Below are positions 22,703 to 35,284 of a stretch of DNA of 58,048 nt, piece after piece. The notes below the pieces were generated by a model. The model saw only the letters and a program-made list of their open reading frames with translations. It was not told the origin of the DNA and searched no databases. The number at the start of each line of letters is the position of its first letter. Position 1 is the stretch's first letter. Source of the DNA: Pleurotus ostreatus/Saccharomyces cerevisiae fusant. Taxonomy: Eukaryota; Opisthokonta. The position numbers and the translations under genes are program-made. The stretch lies in NCBI GenBank assembly GCA_024196135.1, contig JAMQCK010000125.1, forward strand, positions 1 to 58,048, read 5' to 3'.

Positions 22703-25107
22703 ATGGCCTCAAGCGACGAGAAGAAGGTCGAGTGGCAATCTGAACACATCGAGCAGTACGACAGACGGAATGAGAGTCGCGGCAATATTCAGAAGTGCGT
22801 GTCCTCGCTGTCGTCTGCGAGCCCGACTAACTTTGTCTGCAGTGCCGCGGTCGACGAAGCACTCAAGACCTTCGGCGACGAGAGAATCGAGGTGACCGAG
22901 GAGGATAACAAGCGCATCTTGCGTAGGACCGACGTTCATGTCCTCACGGTGCGTCATTAACCTGAGAGCCGTCTATACTTGCTAACAACTCCCATAGATT
23001 CTATCCTGGGTACGGCTCTCCTTATCCCGCTTGAGCCTTCTCTGATCGACCCTCCTATCAGGTCTACTGGCTCCAGATGTGCGTCCCTACTTCTTCATTC
23101 AGTCTACATTACTCATTGCTTCGGTAGTCTTGACAAGAGTATTCTGGGCTACTCTGCGACGTTCGGCCTCAAGACGGACGCGGTAAGTTTGGCGGCCTTC
23201 CGCCTTCCGCCCTCGCTCACGCTTCGACTTCCTAGCACCTCACTGGCTGTAAGTTACCAACTCTATACTTGCCGTTACCTCCTCATACCCGATATAGCCC
23301 AATACTCCGTCGTCGGGTCTCTCAGTGCTGTCGCTCAGCTATGTTGGATGCCCGTTTCCAGCTATCTCATCGTTCGTTGCAAGCCAAGATGGTTCATGAC
23401 TGTACGTCTCACTCGCTATCGCATATGGAGTCGTACCCTGATTGCGTTCATAGCTCCTTGTTTTCTGCTGGGGCGCGTAAGTGACGCTGTGAATCACTCT
23501 CTCGCTTCTGATACTCACCTCCCACAGTGCCTGCTGCGGCATGGGTGCGAGCCACACCTACCCTGCCCTCGCGGCCACTCGCTTCCTCTTGGGTCTTTTT
23601 GAAGCGGCATGCCTTCCCTTGTTCGCCGTTCTGACGTCTATCTGGTACGTTTGTCTATTGTTCACTGACTTCGCACACGCTTACAGATCATTGTAGGTAC
23701 CGCCGCGCCGAGCAGCCTCTCCGTGTCTGCGTCTGGTACGGCACGAACGGCATGGGCACGATCATGGGCGCGATCTTCGCCTATGGATTTGGCCATGTTC
23801 ACAGCAGCACGCTGTACACGTACCAGATGATCTTCATTTTCTGCGGTTTGGTGCGTCCCGTTCTCCTCATCGATTTCACCTTCGCGATCCGCTTCTTCGA
23901 GCCCTTGCTGAACTAACCTTTACCATCCCAGCTCACCGTCCTCACCGCGCCCGTCGTGTACTGGAAGATCGACAACAGCGTCAGCGACGCGCGCTTCCTC
24001 ACGCCCGAGGACCGGCACAAGGCCGTCGAGCGCCTGCGCGCGAACAACACGGGCACGGCTGCCAATAACGAGTTCAAGTGGGGCCAGGTCTTTGAGGCGC
24101 TGCTTGAGCCGAAGTCGTGGTTGTTCTTTTGCATGACGCTTTGTGTGAAGTGAGTGGAGGTTTCTTTGACATCTCGAGAGTCATACTTAACTAGATATGT
24201 AGCGTCGGCGCCTCCGTCGTCAACGTCTTCGGCCCGCTCATCCTCGGCGGTATCGGGTTCGACAAGTACAGGACGACGCTGCTCAATTTGCCTCTCGGCG
24301 CGATCCAGATCATCGTCATCGTCTTCTCCTCGTACGCTGCCTACCAGTGGAGGTACAAGGGCCCCGTGCTCGTGGGGCTCAGCCTCGTTGTGCTCCTTGG
24401 GCTGATCTTGCTTTATGGTCAGTATATCTCCTTTTTTATCCAACCTCCGCTCGAGTTCGTGCTAACCCCACCCCAGTTATCGAAGAGTCCAACACTGGCG
24501 TCCGCCTCTTCGCCTACTACCTCCTCGCCTTCCTCTTCGGCATCAACCCCCTGATCGTGTCCTGGATCGCCGCGAACACGGCGGGGTCGACGAAGAAGAG
24601 CGTCGTGCTCGCGATGTTCAACATGGCGGTGGGCGCGGGGAACATCATCGGGCCGTACCTGTTCACGGAGAGCGACGCGCCGTCGTACCATAAGGGCTTC
24701 AAGGCGTGCATGGGGATATTTGCGGCGTTGGTGGCGTTGACGATGTGAGTGTGATGCAGCTGGGGTTTTTGAATGGGGAGAAAGGGACTGATACATCCTC
24801 ACCCTTCAGCGCACAAATCTTCAACATGATCGCGCTCAACAAGCTGAAGGCCCGCGAGCGCGTCAAGAACGGCAAGCCCGCGAACATCCGCGACCTGTCC
24901 ATGGAGAAGAAGTACACTGCGCACGTCGAGGAGGTCAAGGACGACAGCAAGCTCGAGGCGTCGACGACCGGCGCGGCACTCGGCGACAATGCGTTCCTGG
25001 ACTTGACGGACAAGCAGAACGACGAGGTGAGTAATTGACACTTCGTAATTATCGTTTAAGATGTGGTTTGCTGACACCTTCGATACTAGTTCGTGTACGT
25101 TCTGTGA
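22703..25107 (+). CDS. MFS transporter, allantoate permease (Dal5/ACS) family
   Basis: Plasma-membrane carrier of the anion:cation symporter group, which takes up organic acids, vitamins or ureides; the substrate is unknown. The N-terminal tail is hydrophilic. Membrane segments follow from VYWLQILDKSILGYSATFGL through SVVGSLSAVAQLCWMPVSSY and ALAATRFLLGLFEAACLPLF. The helix-4/5 region YRRAEQPLRVCVWYGTNGMG is typical of the family. The second half (VGASVVNVFGPLILGGIGFD, LLAFLFGINPLIVSWIAAN) completes about 12 helices, and a charged C-terminus ends FVYVL. It needs about a dozen introns. Several exons are tiny: 22998-23009 (12 nt), 23062-23078 (17 nt), 23236-23248 (13 nt) and 23454-23476 (23 nt). 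The conserved protein sequence supports each of them. Confidence 0.9.
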
Positions 25108-25592
25108 ATGGCACGGCGGCCATGCTCTTTGGGTGGCTCGACGACCTTCATGCATTTTTATGTGATACCGCGGTATCTTGTAACATTAGTCTGCTCTTTG
25201 CTTTGTAACACTAGCCGGCCAGTTGGCGTAAATGTTCAATGACTTTAAGTCTTGATGATTTTTGAAGGCTCGTTCAGGCCGCGGAGAGGACACCAAGAAT
25301 CTGACATACGATTTATGAAAGCCTATGGCCCAAAGAGAGACATGTATAGAGGCATTGGACGCGTCTCGATGGATGTGCGGCAACTGATGCGGGATAGAGC
25401 GCGTCGAGTAACGTGACCGCGTCGGATGACCGGAGCTTGCCGGCCGTGGACGTCTTGCATCATCGAGACCCATCAAGACCATCAAGCAACCATCGAAGTC
25501 AATACACTGCTTCTTGTCACTATCTCTCACCTCAAGGGAATCCATATCCGGTCCAAACACTTCCAAGGCTTCTTGAACTACTCATTCTCACC
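25108..25592. other. Intergenic region
   Basis: Separates the transporter from the DUF3632 gene, both on the plus strand. No gene or clear motif is seen. Confidence 0.5.
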
Positions 25593-26657
25593 ATGGCGGA
25601 CGCTCGAGTACATCACGCAATCGATCTCCTCAAGGACTTCACCGTTCCCCCGGACAGTGCTGCGGACAGAATAGCGCAGCTTTGCGAGGAGCAAGTGCGC
25701 GACTCGTCGCCGAAGCGGCACTCAATATCTCATGGGGACACGCCGGGACTCGAGGCCTTCCTGTGGTTCTTCTGGTCGCAGCTCTTGCAAGCCGTCGAGA
25801 ACGCGGACTCGGACGCCTTCCACACGCGCGTCCTGGACGTCATGGCCAGTTTGAAGGCGCACGAGAGTCCGAAGGACTGGTGCGTTTGGGGTAGTACCCA
25901 CGCGGGCTGGCATAATCTCAGCCTCTTCGCCCCGAATGTTCGCGAATGTCTTAATGGTGGGTACAAGTCGTGAATACTATACCTCCCTTATTCACTAACG
26001 CGCGTAGGCCCCACCGTCTTCGTCGCCGGGAAGCACTTACCTACCGTCGAGTGGACGCCCGAGGAGCGCGAGCTGCTTACCGTAGCAGAGGCGCCCCCAG
26101 CCGCGGACGAGCGCGCGCAGGCCTTTGTAACCACAGGCAGGCGCTACGTCTCCCTGCACAAATTCCTCGCCCGCGCCTGGGCCGCCGACCTCTACAACGG
26201 CACCACGCACGCGCTCTGGGCCATGCGCGACGCGTTCGAGTACGAGCCCGCCAGCGAGCACTACCACAAGCTGCCGCGCGCGCTCGCGGTGGAGGCCGCC
26301 GCGCCGTGGGCCGCGCATGATGCGAAGCGGATGTTCAAGTGCAGGGAGATTATGGGGCCCAAGGGGCGGGAGGACTGGGAGGAGAGGTTTGGCGCGCCGG
26401 GGAGGGGAGGGGAGAAGTGGGACGGGGTGGATGGGTATGATGCGGCGAGGTGGAAACTGTGGAAGGAGGGGTTTGAGGAGTTTTTGAGGGAGGAGAGGAG
26501 TCAGAAGCTGCAGCACGTGAGGCGGGCGGTGGAGGTGAGTTTCCCCTGGACGAATCATGAGTCTTCCTCCTGTGTATTGTGTACTTTTTGTCTTACGGCT
26601 AATGCTTTCGCGCAGGCTGCTCTCATAGCGATGGATAACGCGGAAAGGGAATCATGA
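25593..26657 (+). CDS. DUF3632 domain protein, 310 aa
   Basis: Three exons (25593-25956, 26008-26534, 26616-26657) sum to 933 nt. The protein resembles fungal DUF3632 proteins, whose function is unknown. The N-terminal half is helical with the conserved aromatic block LEAFLWFFWSQLLQAVENAD. Then come RYVSLHKFLARAWAADLYNG and THALWAMRDAFEYEP. Near the C-terminus comes the RWKLWKEGFEEFLREERSQK block typical of the family. No signal peptide or membrane helix is seen. It looks intact and soluble. The start at 25593 is preceded by TCACC, a good context. Confidence 0.8.
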
Positions 26658-27272
26658 TCAGGTCGGACAATGGCATCGTATGGAATACCACAAATTGTAC
26701 CTGTACCTGTACTTTTCGACCTCATGAACTGGAGCACCCGCGCTTCCTGTCTCGGACGCAAGCAGCACCATGTATCCCACACGAGCGATACAAGATTGCG
26801 CTCAGACTGCGTCTGAGTCTCCGGCATCTGCCGGTTGGCGGTTCGGCTTCGGCCGGCGTTCCTCATACGCGCACACAAGGAACAACAAGAGCAAACTCTG
26901 CGGTTCGACTCACTTCCATGGGCAGTCATGCTCCTCGGGGATCTCACACTCGAACAGTTCAGCGGGAGTTGAGCACGATGATGAAATTGCACGAGAGTCA
27001 CAACAGAGAAAGTAGGAAAGGAGCAAAAAGGAAAGCATACATGTCCGTGGGTCGATGATGCAGCGTACATCGCGGAGGAGACGCGCGTCATACCCAAGAC
27101 AAGTTCGAATCAACGGAATAGCCAATAAATATAGGACAGTGCGAGGATAGCTTCTATCTGGGTGAGTGATCAGCGTCGAGAGCATCGAATGGTCGAGAGA
27201 TGACTTACAGTATCATAGTTAGCGTTGCGCTTGAGGCAGCGCGCAGACGCCTCTTCCTATCGTTCCAGCAGC
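26658..27272 (-). other. 3' flank of paralog A, with conserved exon-like blocks
   Basis: Holds a block shared with the 3' flanks of paralogs B and C. On the minus strand 27049-27094 can be read as GYDARLLRDVRCIIDP. A second, weaker similarity lies near 26880-26910. No separate gene can be assembled. Confidence 0.5.
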
Positions 27273-29022
27273 TTACACAGAGGCAGTCTTCTTCGCCTTC
27301 TTGTCTCCGCCGAAGTACTCCGCCATCTGGAAGCCAAAGTGAGTCAATATGGCCGACAACAGTGCCCGCGCGACAACTCACCATCTTCTCCGCGATGGCA
27401 TTGCGCCCCAGCTGCCACTCCTTCAGCTTCTCCTGGCTCGGCGCGTGCTCGGGCTCGGCCCACTGCGCGATCCTTCGGCAGTGGAACCGGTGCTTGTCCC
27501 AGGGGGAGAAGTAGAAGTCGTGGTTAGGTTCGGTTTTGATGACCGTGTTGCAGGCGGCGCATTTGACGTCGTGGGCGGTGAACTCTCTGACCATGCGGTC
27601 GGTGCGGAAGAGCTCGATGCGGGCGGAGAGGTCAATGATCATTTTGCGCGCTTTCTTTGTGGCGCGGTTGTCCTCGTCGTCGTCGTGGGCGGCGGCAGCA
27701 GCGTCGGCGGCGTCACGCTTGCGCTTGGTGCCGGCGGCCACGGTGGATGGCTCGGGCGCCTCGTTGGTCAACTTCTTGCCCTTCGCCGACGCCTTCGCGC
27801 TCTTCGACGTCGTCGTCGTCCCGCCACGCCTCGTCGTCGCCCTCCCACCTTTCGTCGTCGACTTCGCAGCCATCGCCTCCTTCTCCTTCCCTTGCTTCTT
27901 CTCCTTGTTCTTTTTCTGGGTATCGTGATACATTATCTTCTCCGCATTGAACGTCGCCATCATCTTGTCCAGGTCCACGTCCTCCACTCCCGCCGCGCTG
28001 GCGTCGTCTTGGTCATCGTCGTTGGGGTCGCCCTCGCCCGCCGACGGCTTGCCAGCCCGGCTTCGGCTCTTTCTCTTGCTACCGCCACCGCCACTTCTCT
28101 TGCCACCGTCAGCGCCGCTCTTGGTGTCCCCCTTGCGCGCGAGGGTCTTCTTTGACGCGGAGGTCTTGGGCGCGGAGGTCTCCTGGGCAGCGGGTGTCGC
28201 CTTCGCGGCAACGCGGGCGGAGCGGCGGGTTGGCGCGGGGGCGGTCGGCGTGGACGCAGGAGCGTGGGCGGCTAGGGAAGCGGCAGGAGCGGGTGCGGCG
28301 GGTGCAGGCGTGGCTGGCGTGGGCAGAGGAGCCTTCACCGAGCGCGTATTGCGGGCAGGCGCTGCGTTCGCGGCGGGCTGAGCAGCAGCCGCGCGCAACC
28401 TTGTTGAACGTCTGGCGGGGGGCGGGGCGGGGTCCTTGGTGGCGGGAGCGAGAGTGGGCGCGGGGACTTCGGGCAGAGGGGGAGACGGCGAGGACGGAGG
28501 AGAGAAGAATGGCGGAGGAGGCGGAGCATAGATTTCAGGCGCAGCAGGCGGCGGCGGAGGAGGAGGAGGGGGAGGAGGAGGAGGAGGGCGAAACGGAGGC
28601 GGAGCCGGCGCGTCCTTAAACCTGCAATGAAGTCGGTGAGTCTCTTAGCGCACATCGAAAGCGATGATACTCACGTGACCTCCACGACGTCGTCCTCTGT
28701 CTTTCCTTCGGGAAAGAGCATGGGGATGCGATACTCTCCTGGGTACGTTTCGGCACTGGGAGTAGGTCAGTATAGGTTGATCTTCAGAGTACAAGCATGC
28801 GTCCGCCGAAGGGACAGGCACACGCGAAGGGGGAGGCGGGCGTGAAGGGGACAATGTGGCTCACCTAGTCCCATCCTTGAACTTGACGATCCTGCCCCAA
28901 TGTACAACTTGATAGAGGCGCTGGATGTGCTCGGGTCGGGAGTCCACCATGCCTGGGTTAGTCCGGTCGTAAACCGTGACTCCCTCCAGGGGATTATGGT
29001 GCTGTTGGTGAGTGGTGTTCAT
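27273..29022 (-). CDS. Paralog A: disordered protein with C-terminal CxxC...KH...C domain, 510 aa
   Basis: I do not recognise a named family. Four exons (28865-29022, 28675-28755, 27382-28621, 27273-27326) sum to 1533 nt. The N-terminus, MNTTHQQHHNPLEGVTVYDR, runs into a small folded-looking segment with KTEDDVVEV. A long Pro run follows, then an Ala/Pro/Thr-rich region, then basic KRKSRSR and TKRKRDA stretches that could act as nuclear signals. The C-terminal domain has IELFRTDRMVREFTAHDVKC, CAACNTVI, WDKHRFHC and SQEKLKEWQLGRNAIAEKM. Its two Cys, His and last Cys could bind zinc. The last exon adds MAEYFGGDKKAKKTASV. B and C share the same domain and the same strand. A nuclear or nucleic-acid role is only a guess from the charge pattern. 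Confidence 0.75.
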
Positions 29023-29667
29023 GGTACTGTTTTGTCTGCGCTAAACATGAGCCAGACTGCAGCGGCAGTGCAGAGCGTTGGCACTGACCTCGATGGCGAG
29101 CCGGGTGTGTGACGACTGTACGACGGTGCGCACAGAGTGGATGCTGGGGGAGTACAGTGACGGCGCGACGGGGCGTACAGTGACGGCAGGAAGCGCAGAG
29201 GTGGGTGCAGGAAGCTCGGGGAAGGACCGAAAGTTCGGGGGAGGACAACACACTTCCTGGCTATTTATCTACCGCCGGCAAGCGCTCGTTGATCTCGAGG
29301 CGTCCCCGATCCGAGATCGCAGCGTGCCTATTATGGACTTATAATCACGTCTCTCTAGTTCGTCACGTCTGGAGTCCCTGTTTTCCTAGGAAGGCCGACC
29401 GAGCATATGCAGCAGCGGGGCGGAGGGTTCTCGCGACCCTAGCTGGGTGGCTAGGGTGCCCGAACCCCCAGCTGGGCGGTGGGTTCCCGGCACCCCCGAG
29501 GGCGAACCCGACAGACCGACGCGAAGAGGAGTCCACGCTGAGAGGACCACAAATCATTGCTCCCGGCTCGCTGGTCCGCAGCAAACCAGCTCCCGCGATA
29601 CACGACTTCGCTGGGTGGGCGGCTTGCAGAACTGAACCGTCTCTGCGACAGCCCACTCCGACTGTGC

Positions 29668-29793
29668 GGTCCTCCAATCCGTGTGCGCGGTCCTCGAATC
29701 TGTATACGCGCTCCTCGAATCTGTATACGCGCTCCCCGCATTCGTATATGCGGTCCCCGAATACGTGTGTGCGGTCCCCAAATTCATTTACGG
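29668..29793. repeat. 21-nt tandem repeat, 6 copies
   Basis: Six imperfect copies of a unit like CGGTCCTCGAATCTGTATACG lie head to tail with no gaps. The unit is seven codons long, so one frame reads as a seven-residue peptide repeat. Confidence 0.9.
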
Positions 29794-30140
29794 TTCCCGA
29801 GCTGATTTCGAGGGCCCGCCACTTCATTGTCCTCAGGCAGCCCATTGTCCTCAAGCTGGCGAGGAAATTAGAACCCCGCGAGGGTCTGACCCTCGACGTC
29901 GCCGTTGCCACCACCATCGGACCCTCGACGGCGCGGCGTCGCCAATTGCCACCAGCGTCGGGATCTCAAGCCGTCGCCACCGTGGTCGGACTCCCCCGCC
30001 GTCGCCTGTATTTTCGTATCGGAGCCTGTACGTTCGTTCAATTTTGATTCCGTACCTCCTTCTCTCGCCTTTCGGACTTACGCCTCATGGCTGACCTCCG
30101 AGACATTCAGGGTTCGAGGGCTTTGGGCTGATGGTTGGCC

Positions 30141-30245
30141 GCGTCACTGGAAAAGAGGACGCGTCGTGCGTCACGGAAGATAGGACGCGTACTGCGTCAC
30201 AACAGCAGGAGGCGTTGTGAAGGGCAGGACGCGTCTGAATGACGC
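30141..30245. promoter_or_regulatory. Cluster of ACGCGT (MCB-like) and GCGTCA sites
   Basis: Three ACGCGT words (30159, 30185, 30229) alternate with GCGTCA words (30141, 30168, 30194, and reversed at 30240). Two of the pairs form a roughly 26-nt near-repeat, GGACGCGTnnTGCGTCAC. ACGCGT is the binding site of the fungal cell-cycle factor MBF, and GCGTCA resembles a half CRE. Function is inferred only. Confidence 0.4.
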
Positions 30246-33200
30246 CAGTACGTCAGCCTTATCGATTGCCCTTCCGCTGGCCTTGATCCGAGAGCATTCA
30301 ATTGAACGGAAACCGAGCCGTGGGGTGATTGGCTCGCAAGGCCGCGCATGCAGCTCCCGAAATCATTACGACGCCTGGTGTCTGCCCCTCTGCCCCGCCG
30401 CCCCGTTTCCCCCTCTCGGTCCTGATGTCCGCCCTACCCTCGACGCCACTATTACCTCCGGCGTCGACAGCTCGTCTACGCCATTTGCCACCACCTGTCT
30501 TTCTGTATCAATCCTGGGCGCGGCTTCTCGTATTTTCGGACTTGCAACCTTCGTGGTTTCCAGGGTCCTGAGACATTGTCGCGTTTCGAGCACGCGTCGC
30601 GCCTGAATGGAGGCTGCGCGCGAACCTCTTCGACCTCTTTCGCCTTGACCTCTGCGTCGATCATCTATTTGAAGGAACTCAACATCCGAGCGGGTGCACG
30701 TGGCCGACGGCTCGGCTGCGGAGGTGGGTTTCAGCCTGGCTGAGTCGAGCCGACGGACCTTGGCCTGAGATCCTCACTTTCACCTAGGCCTCTAGGGCGA
30801 CGCGCCGCTGCAAGCTACTGGCCTCGAGTTGCGGGCCCATACACTGCGTACTGTCATGACTCCGAGTGTGCCGCGGGCGCTCACAGCTTGCCATAATTTG
30901 CGGTCTCACATGATCACTGGGTCGGACTGGTTCGGCTTCCTTGCTTTGTTCAGCACAATAGCGCGCTGCTTATCTGCTTTTGTCCGCCTGGGGGTCTGCT
31001 ACAGGCCGAGAACGTGAGCTCGTCCTGCTGCTGATACGCGAGTACGTACAACACACGGCGCATGCTGCTCAACGAATGTGGGTGTGCTCGATCAACGCCG
31101 GGACCTCGGGCGCCTGCGTTAGCAATAAACATGTAAAGCCATGCTCGCCGCACGTGAATGTTATCTCCCCCGTGCCTTCCCGAAGATCGACCAGCGATCT
31201 GCCTACGAAGCTCATCAACCATACCCTGCTCTGCGAGAGGCAACCATTCTTCGACAAGAGGTGCCTATTGTACCGCAACCGGTAAGCTTTGTTCCGCGGA
31301 AGGAAGCTATTGAGCGGAACTGAAACGGGAGCATCAAGGTCCCGAGCGGCGGGTGAATTGCTGAACTGGGTCGGAGAAGCAGGCCGCTTCGAGGATCCGC
31401 ATGCATTCAATTGAGCTGACGAGAAAGCAATGACACATCCTCCGAGTTGTAGGAGGACGCAGGACTTGCGCAGGACGAGGGGAGGGAAGATACTTGAATC
31501 GCACTTCTAGATTAGCGATAGCATGAGGAGGCGCTGATAGCCGTTTCCGAATTCTTGGTAGTATTGTTCTGTCAACTCGCGCTCGATAATATACACTGTC
31601 CACGTCTCTGGAGTCTCCGATACCAACTACCATCGCAGCAAAATCTCAAGGATCCAGACGGAAGCGAAGCGCGTCAGTTCAACAAGATCTGAAGGTAGAC
31701 AGAAGCAAAGGGAGTTCGACGCACGAGTGATGGATGAAGACTCACCTCAGTTACCTCCTCGCGAGCCGCGGTACGCCTTCAGCGTGATCGCGCCATACTT
31801 CTCTCAAGTGCCTCGAATGTGTACTTCGTCTTACGTCTTCTAGGGCGCTTGCATGGACCATGAGCGCGCGTGCTCTAGTTTCCTGCTCCGCCATGGAGGA
31901 GGCAGAGGACGCGCCCGTGAGCCGAGCATAGCGTTCGTCCACACCCGAGCCGAGTGTGCAGTCATAGCCAAGCGCGTACGACGTTCACAAGGTTGAGTTA
32001 CACGTCGCAGTACGTAGACTGGTAGTAGCTGCCAGCGACCAGCTACTCACTCGGGTCTGGAAGTGCCGCAAGAGGACAGGGAACGACTGGACGTAGGACT
32101 TGACACTACGAGTACGCTTCAGGATTTAGATCGCAAGCATGACCTGATATGTCGCTGGGAATACGGGCAGAACCTGGGACGTCGCCAGCGGATGATGAGT
32201 GGAGACAAGAGCGAGAGGACGGGTTCGCCGGTGCCCAAGAGCAGCGGGGTACGCTGCCATCCCCGACGAGGTCTTGAGTAACCCATGATCAGGTCGTGAA
32301 AGGGTCGCGCGAAGATGGTGGAGCCGAAAGCCGCTCGAGAAGGATGGTGGCTAGTGCTTCGCATGCGCTTGAAGGTGTTGCTGGCAGCGTGATCGAGACG
32401 GAGTGAGGATCCGGAATATGCCAGGTCAGGACGAGCAGCTACCTTGGGTAGCCATGCCTTTGGGGTGACTTGTGGGACATGGTCCCATCCGGAGACGAAG
32501 CCGCAGGAGCGAGGATGGGGAAGGGGAACGGGAACGGGCTTGATTGTATTCGCGCGACTATGTAGTGTACATGTTGTGGGAGAAAGAAACACATTTATAA
32601 CGTATCATACTAGAGCAAGGTCAGCCCAGAGGTAGGGAGAGTCATTGGCGACGTACCTTCGCACCCTTATCTACGTGTTGACGCCGTTCGCTACATCGCA
32701 CGCCTTCGCTATCCCCAGTAGTCAGTAGTGTCTTCCTGCCGCAGGCTTCTCAGATATGCAAGCCAAATATAAGCAGAAAGTCGTGGTCTCTGCGAAGGGA
32801 CCAACTTGAGCTGGACGTGGACACGAGAGAGTCGGCGTACGAATAGCGGAAGTCGGGTGGCGTCCGTGATCGTCGCCACGACAAAACAAGCGCAAACCGC
32901 CGTACATTCCGACTTCGCCTTCAGAGCACGGCCTTGGAATCTGGCGAAGACGAAGGCAACGCTCAGAATCTGGTAGATACAAAGGTAACGTTCATCATTC
33001 ACGGACGCAGAGTATATACATGATGATAAAAATACACAGAGAGTAGTACGACGAGGGGGCAGCATAGACAGCAAGAGACATACTTGGGTCAACGATGCAG
33101 CGTGCATCGCAAAGGAGACGCGCTTCGTGCCCAGCAGACTAAATGGAACCAATAAATACACAACAGAGCAAAGATACCTTCGATCTAGGCATGATAGTCA

Positions 33201-33294
33201 GCATCGAGAGTATCGAGCGACAGCAGGCAGACTCACAATCTCGCAGAGGGAATCGCATTTGAGGCTAGACACCTTGCCGTTACTCTCCAATAGA

Positions 33295-35284
33295 TCAAGC
33301 AGAAGCTCCCGCGCGTGCCTCTGCCCTCTTCTTCTTCTGAGCAGCAACCGCCGCACGCCGCTCCACCTCCAGGCCAAGCTGCTCGCACACGCAGTGGCCC
33401 CCGAATTGCTCGATCGCTTCCGGGTAGACCTGCAACTACAGGCCAACGTAAGCACACACATATCTCAGAAACGCACACACAGAAACTCACCATCCCATCC
33501 GCGCACTTGTTGCGCGCCCGCTGCCACTCCTTCATCTCCTCCTGGCTCGGCGGCTCCTTGTCCCACGCGAGGATCGCCTGGCACTTCTCCAGCTTGTGCT
33601 TGTTCCACCCCGAGTAGTACGCCTCGTAGCGGATGTCGGTGCCGACCTCCGTGCCGCACGCCGCGCACACCACCGTATGCGCGGCAAACGACTTGACCAT
33701 CTCGTCCGTCCGGTGGCGCTCGATGCGTTCCCTCAGCTTCAAGGGCGTCGGCTTCTGCGCGGTTCCCTGCGCGGCGTTCTGGCGCTGCCGCTCCGCTCGC
33801 TCAGCCTTCTCCAGGCGGAATCTGGCCATCATCTCGCTGACGACGATGTCGTGGACATCCGGCTCCCACTGTGAGCCAGTTGCGTTCTTCATCGTTTCGG
33901 CGGTTTCTTTGATGAGTTTCTTGGCGTCGTCCGTGGTGGTGTCGTACTTTGGGAGCTCGATTTGCTGGCCACCCTTCTTCTTGCTGCCCTCGGGACGGGT
34001 CTCCGCCGCCTCAGTGTCAATCTCCGGTCCCTCTTCATCGCTCCCCTCCGCGCCCTCCTCATCGCCCTCCGGCTCCTCGCAGTCCGTCTCTTCATCCTCC
34101 TCTTCAGGGATCGGAGAGACGGCGCGCTCCTTACCCTTCGAGCTCACCCTAGAGGGCACCAGCGTCGCAGTCGACGCCCTAGATCGCGTAGAGGACGCGG
34201 CCGAGTTCGAGCGCGTGGAGCGGGTGCGGGCGGGCAGCGGGGCGATCTCGCGCGCAGGGACAGACTTGCGCGCTGGCGCTGGCGCAGGTGCAGGCGTCGA
34301 GGCGGTCTTCCGCGCACGGGCTGGGAGCGGGGCGATTGAGCGGGGTTGGGCGTTCTTCGCAGCTTTGGGGGCTTTGGTCGAGCGCGCGGAGGCTTTGGCA
34401 GAGCCCTTCTTTGTGGCGGGAGAGGAAGCGGTCTTCGCGGGAGGGGAAGTGGTCCTCTTGGGGGGCGAGCTGGTCTTCGCTGGAGGCGATGTGATCTTAG
34501 CAGCAGGCTTGCTGGCCGCGGCGCGGAGTCTGCCCGACCACCGGGTGGGCGCGTTGAGTGCTGGAGCAGGAGCTTGCGTGGCCGCAGCGAGAGCCTTTGA
34601 TGCGGCAGAAGCTTCGAGCGCGGGCGCGGGCTGCGCGCTGTCGAACGCGAAGTTTGGGAGATGCAGCGTTAGCTTGGGGTCCGATGGCGACGGCGGCGCT
34701 GCCTTGCGCGCAGAGGTGCGAGCAGGTTTGGGCGCAGAGACGCGGGCAGGCTTGGGCGCAGAGGCGCGGGAAGCCTTGCGAGCAGAGGCGCGGGAAGCCT
34801 TGCGAGCGGGAGAAGGAGCGGGCGGAGGGGAGGGTTGTCGCGGCGGAGAGGGCACTGGAGGAGGCGAAGGGAGCCTGAACCTAGTATGACCAGGGTAAGC
34901 CATAAGTACTCTCAATGGCGAATAAGGTGACTCACGTTGACATCCAGATGCCGATGGGAGCTTGAGTAGGTGGGGGCGCGCGAGAGGGGTCGAGGATAGA
35001 CAACCGAGAGGGCCTGTGATGGGTATGGTAAGTGAATGCGTCTTCGATGAGAAGAGGGTGTGACTCACGCTTGTTCCCAGACAAAGGCCGGAGGAGCGGG
35101 GCGCAGCGGTAGAGGTTCGGAGATGGACGGCTCGGGGACGATGTACGTCTCGTCGGGGAGGTCGCTGTGGGTGAGGTGAGTCTGATGATATGACATTGAT
35201 GGACGATCATGCTCACTCTAATCCCGTGCGACAGGACGACTCGGCGTAGGGGCGGAGGCCGTCGCGGTAGTCGAGCGCAGACAT
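33295..35284 (-). CDS. Paralog B: disordered protein with C-terminal CxxC...KH...C domain, 588 aa
   Basis: Five exons (35217-35284, 35069-35164, 34936-35013, 33491-34880, 33295-33429) sum to 1767 nt. The start is MSALDYRDGLRPYAESSCRT. An early segment with DETYIVPEPSISEPLPLRP may correspond to the AETYPGEYRIP segment of A. The middle is a very long disordered stretch of KAS, KPAR and SPP-type repeats, then acidic EEEDEETDCEEPEGDEEG. The C-terminal domain reads RIERHRTDEMVKSFAAH, VVCAACGTEVG, WNKHKLEKC and EEMKEWQRARNKCADGM. The last exon continues VYPEAIEQFGGHCVCEQLG and ends with a basic helix AQKKKRAEARAGASA. Several KPAR-type motifs resemble AT-hook-like basic repeats but lack the strict core. 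Function unknown. Confidence 0.75.

Larger units (their letters stand above)
29023..33294. other. 4.3-kb region without a convincing gene, between paralogs A and B
   Basis: Contains the upstream region of A, a 21-nt tandem repeat, a cluster of ACGCGT and GCGTCA sites, and the 3' flank of B. Open frames at 29205-30047 (+) and 32119-32592 (-) are not supported by recognisable sequence. A minus-strand frame at 31751-31942 (start MDERYARLTGASSASSMAEQ) looks somewhat protein-like but could not be joined to anything. Decayed gene copies may be present. Confidence 0.5.

Noticed and set aside
29205..30047. 280-codon open frame on the plus strand
   Set aside because: It spans the 21-nt repeat and has no recognisable domain or splice support.
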